Origin: Siphonodentalium dalli
Lineage: Eukaryota; Mollusca; Scaphopoda; Gadilida; Siphonodentaliidae
Reading direction: 5' to 3'
Assembly (NCBI GenBank): GCA_032622095.1
Contig: CP136062.1
Coordinates: forward strand, 149,974,875 to 150,038,874
DNA: 64,000 nucleotides
Numbering within the stretch: position 1 is the first letter of the stretch; every line of letters starts with the position of its first letter. Below, one piece after another: positions 62,926 through 64,000 of this stretch. Made by a program: the position numbers and the translations under genes. The notes under the pieces were generated by a model, which searched no databases, was not told the origin of the DNA, and saw only the letters and a list, made by a program, of their open reading frames with translations.

Positions 62926-63057
62926 GTTCCGTGGTTTTAGTACTACAGCTCAGTTCTAGAGTAGCATTCAATATATGGAAGTCACGAATTATTCATGACT
63001 TCCATATATGGAAATGCTACTCCAGAACTTTGACCTGTAGCACTAAAATCACGGAAC
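62926..63057. mobile_element. Small foldback element, about 130 bp
   Basis: GTTCCGTGGTTTTAGT...CTCAG...TAGAGTAGCATT...TATATGGAAGTCA is mirrored as TGACTTCCATATATGG...GCTACTCCAGAAC...ACTAAAATCACGGAAC. Arms of about 58 bp meet near 62991 with a short loop. Its right edge abuts the AT-rich repeat family. Confidence 0.8.
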
Positions 63058-63330
63058 CGGAGCCTATACCCGTTATTAAATTGAATGACACTGGCCGCAG
63101 TGAAAACACATCACAAAGAGCGTGAATCTTGTAAGTCGTGTCGACGAAAAAATGCAGTTTAAATAATGCCAATATGGGCTTATTAGGTCTGGAAATAGTC
63201 CCATATTGGACTGTTTCGAAAACCGCGTTTTAGGCCAATATAGAGCTTAATTCAGATTAAAATAATATGGGCTTATTTGTGTTTTTGAAATAAGTTCAAT
63301 ATGAGTTTATTTTCAGGAGAGCAAGCTGTA
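63058..63330. repeat. AT-rich alternating repeat fragment beyond third copy
   Basis: Phrases AAAGAGCGTGAATCTTG, TAAATAATGCCAATATGGGC and GAAATAGTCCCATATTGG. It shows that this family also occurs outside the proposed giant element. Confidence 0.8.
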
Positions 63331-64000
63331 TGTGAACATCTCCAAGCTATACTAAAAATCTAACATAAAAATAAAATTAACATAGAATCGGATTATAATT
63401 ATATCACAAATTGCCGACAAATTGCAGACATTCTACGTTCTGGAAAAAAGCTGCCTCTGAACATATTTGTACTAAGTTTTGCTGTTACTGTATATATTGG
63501 CCGACGATACAGGTTACAAGTTTCATTATTGGCAGGTGATCAATGGTGAACACAATCTCGTTTATAAATTGGTAGCATAATTTTTGTCACGACTATATAC
63601 ACCCCCGGTAACCGGGGTGAGTTATAGCGGTGGATCGGGTTATAATATATAGAGGACCTGAAACATGCATCTGCTTTACCCTCTTGGTAAACCGCAAAAA
63701 TAATCGTAAAAATATTTTATCCCAGATATTCCACAATTTATTTATCAATTCGTTCATTGTAATATACATGTATCCAGCTTCAGTGCAACGCTTGTGTACA
63801 ACTTATTCAAATGAAATTATTTCGAAACACATAAACCGCAAGTCCGGATTCGTCACCTCTGGATTAAACCTCCGAGTTTAAACCTGGTTTAAACCTACAT
63901 TTGCGGTCCAGCCAAACCGGGTCAAAGGGGGCGTTTTTTGTCGTTCAGTTGCCAGCTAATTGACAACTCGATTCGGTGATATGATTATGCAATCAAACTA
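63331..64000. other. Unassigned AT-rich sequence to window end
   Basis: No repeat family or gene recognised. A short inverted pair CACCCC...GGGGTG is at about 63600-63620. An 83-codon frame (63630-63881) has no recognisable features. Confidence 0.4.

Overview
This window is repeat-dominated animal nuclear DNA. I see no intact protein-coding gene, no tRNA or rRNA gene and no CRISPR array. Base composition is AT-rich. Two dispersed repeats resemble families I associate with bivalve genomes: one with (GTCC)n followed by a conserved tail, and one with a recurring GGCGGCCATGTTTTC motif. A mollusc, probably a bivalve, is therefore the best guess, but this rests on memory of repeat families and not on a search.

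Layout. Positions 1-33925 form one giant inverted repeat. Left arm 1-13222 and right arm 20704-33925 are reverse complements (paired positions sum to 33926) and looked identical wherever I compared them. The 7481-bp spacer (13223-20703) holds relics only: a broken DIRS/Ngaro-type retroelement on the minus strand, several MITEs including piggyBac-like, mariner-like and TTAA/AGGTACTC types, a 30-bp tandem array, and a RecQ-like helicase start cut off exactly at the right-arm junction. From 33926 to 35528 come a degraded hairpin element and bivalve-type dispersed repeats. From 35529 to 61889 lies a longer version of the same series of modules found in each arm. From 61890 to 64000 are a MITE, a small foldback element and more repeat debris.

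The main proposal is that each palindrome arm (31-13196 and, inverted, 20730-33895) and the 35529-61889 region are three copies of one large, apparently non-coding composite element. The modules come in the same order each time: an array of 14-bp palindromes (CCTGATATATCAGG), AT-rich repeats made of alternating inverted units, a 538-bp satellite array, and a terminal module ending GTGGTTGGT. Homology between copies stops within a few bases of matching ends (ACCAACCAC at one end, GTGGTTGGT at the other). The third copy has grown to about 26 kb by satellite expansion to about 26 units with nested higher-order periods of about 2.15 and 4.3 kb, and by insertion of a 3.4-kb foldback element and a 968-bp hAT-type MITE.

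Inverted symmetry recurs at every scale: 14-bp palindromes, 36-bp hairpins in each satellite unit, 67-bp hairpin cassettes, roughly 150- and 550-bp palindromes, the 3.4-kb foldback and the 33.9-kb palindrome. The coding remains (LINE ORF2 fragments, DIRS gag/RT, RecQ N-terminus) are all truncated or frameshifted and nothing here forms a working pathway. All identities come from reading the sequence by eye; no alignment or database search was run.
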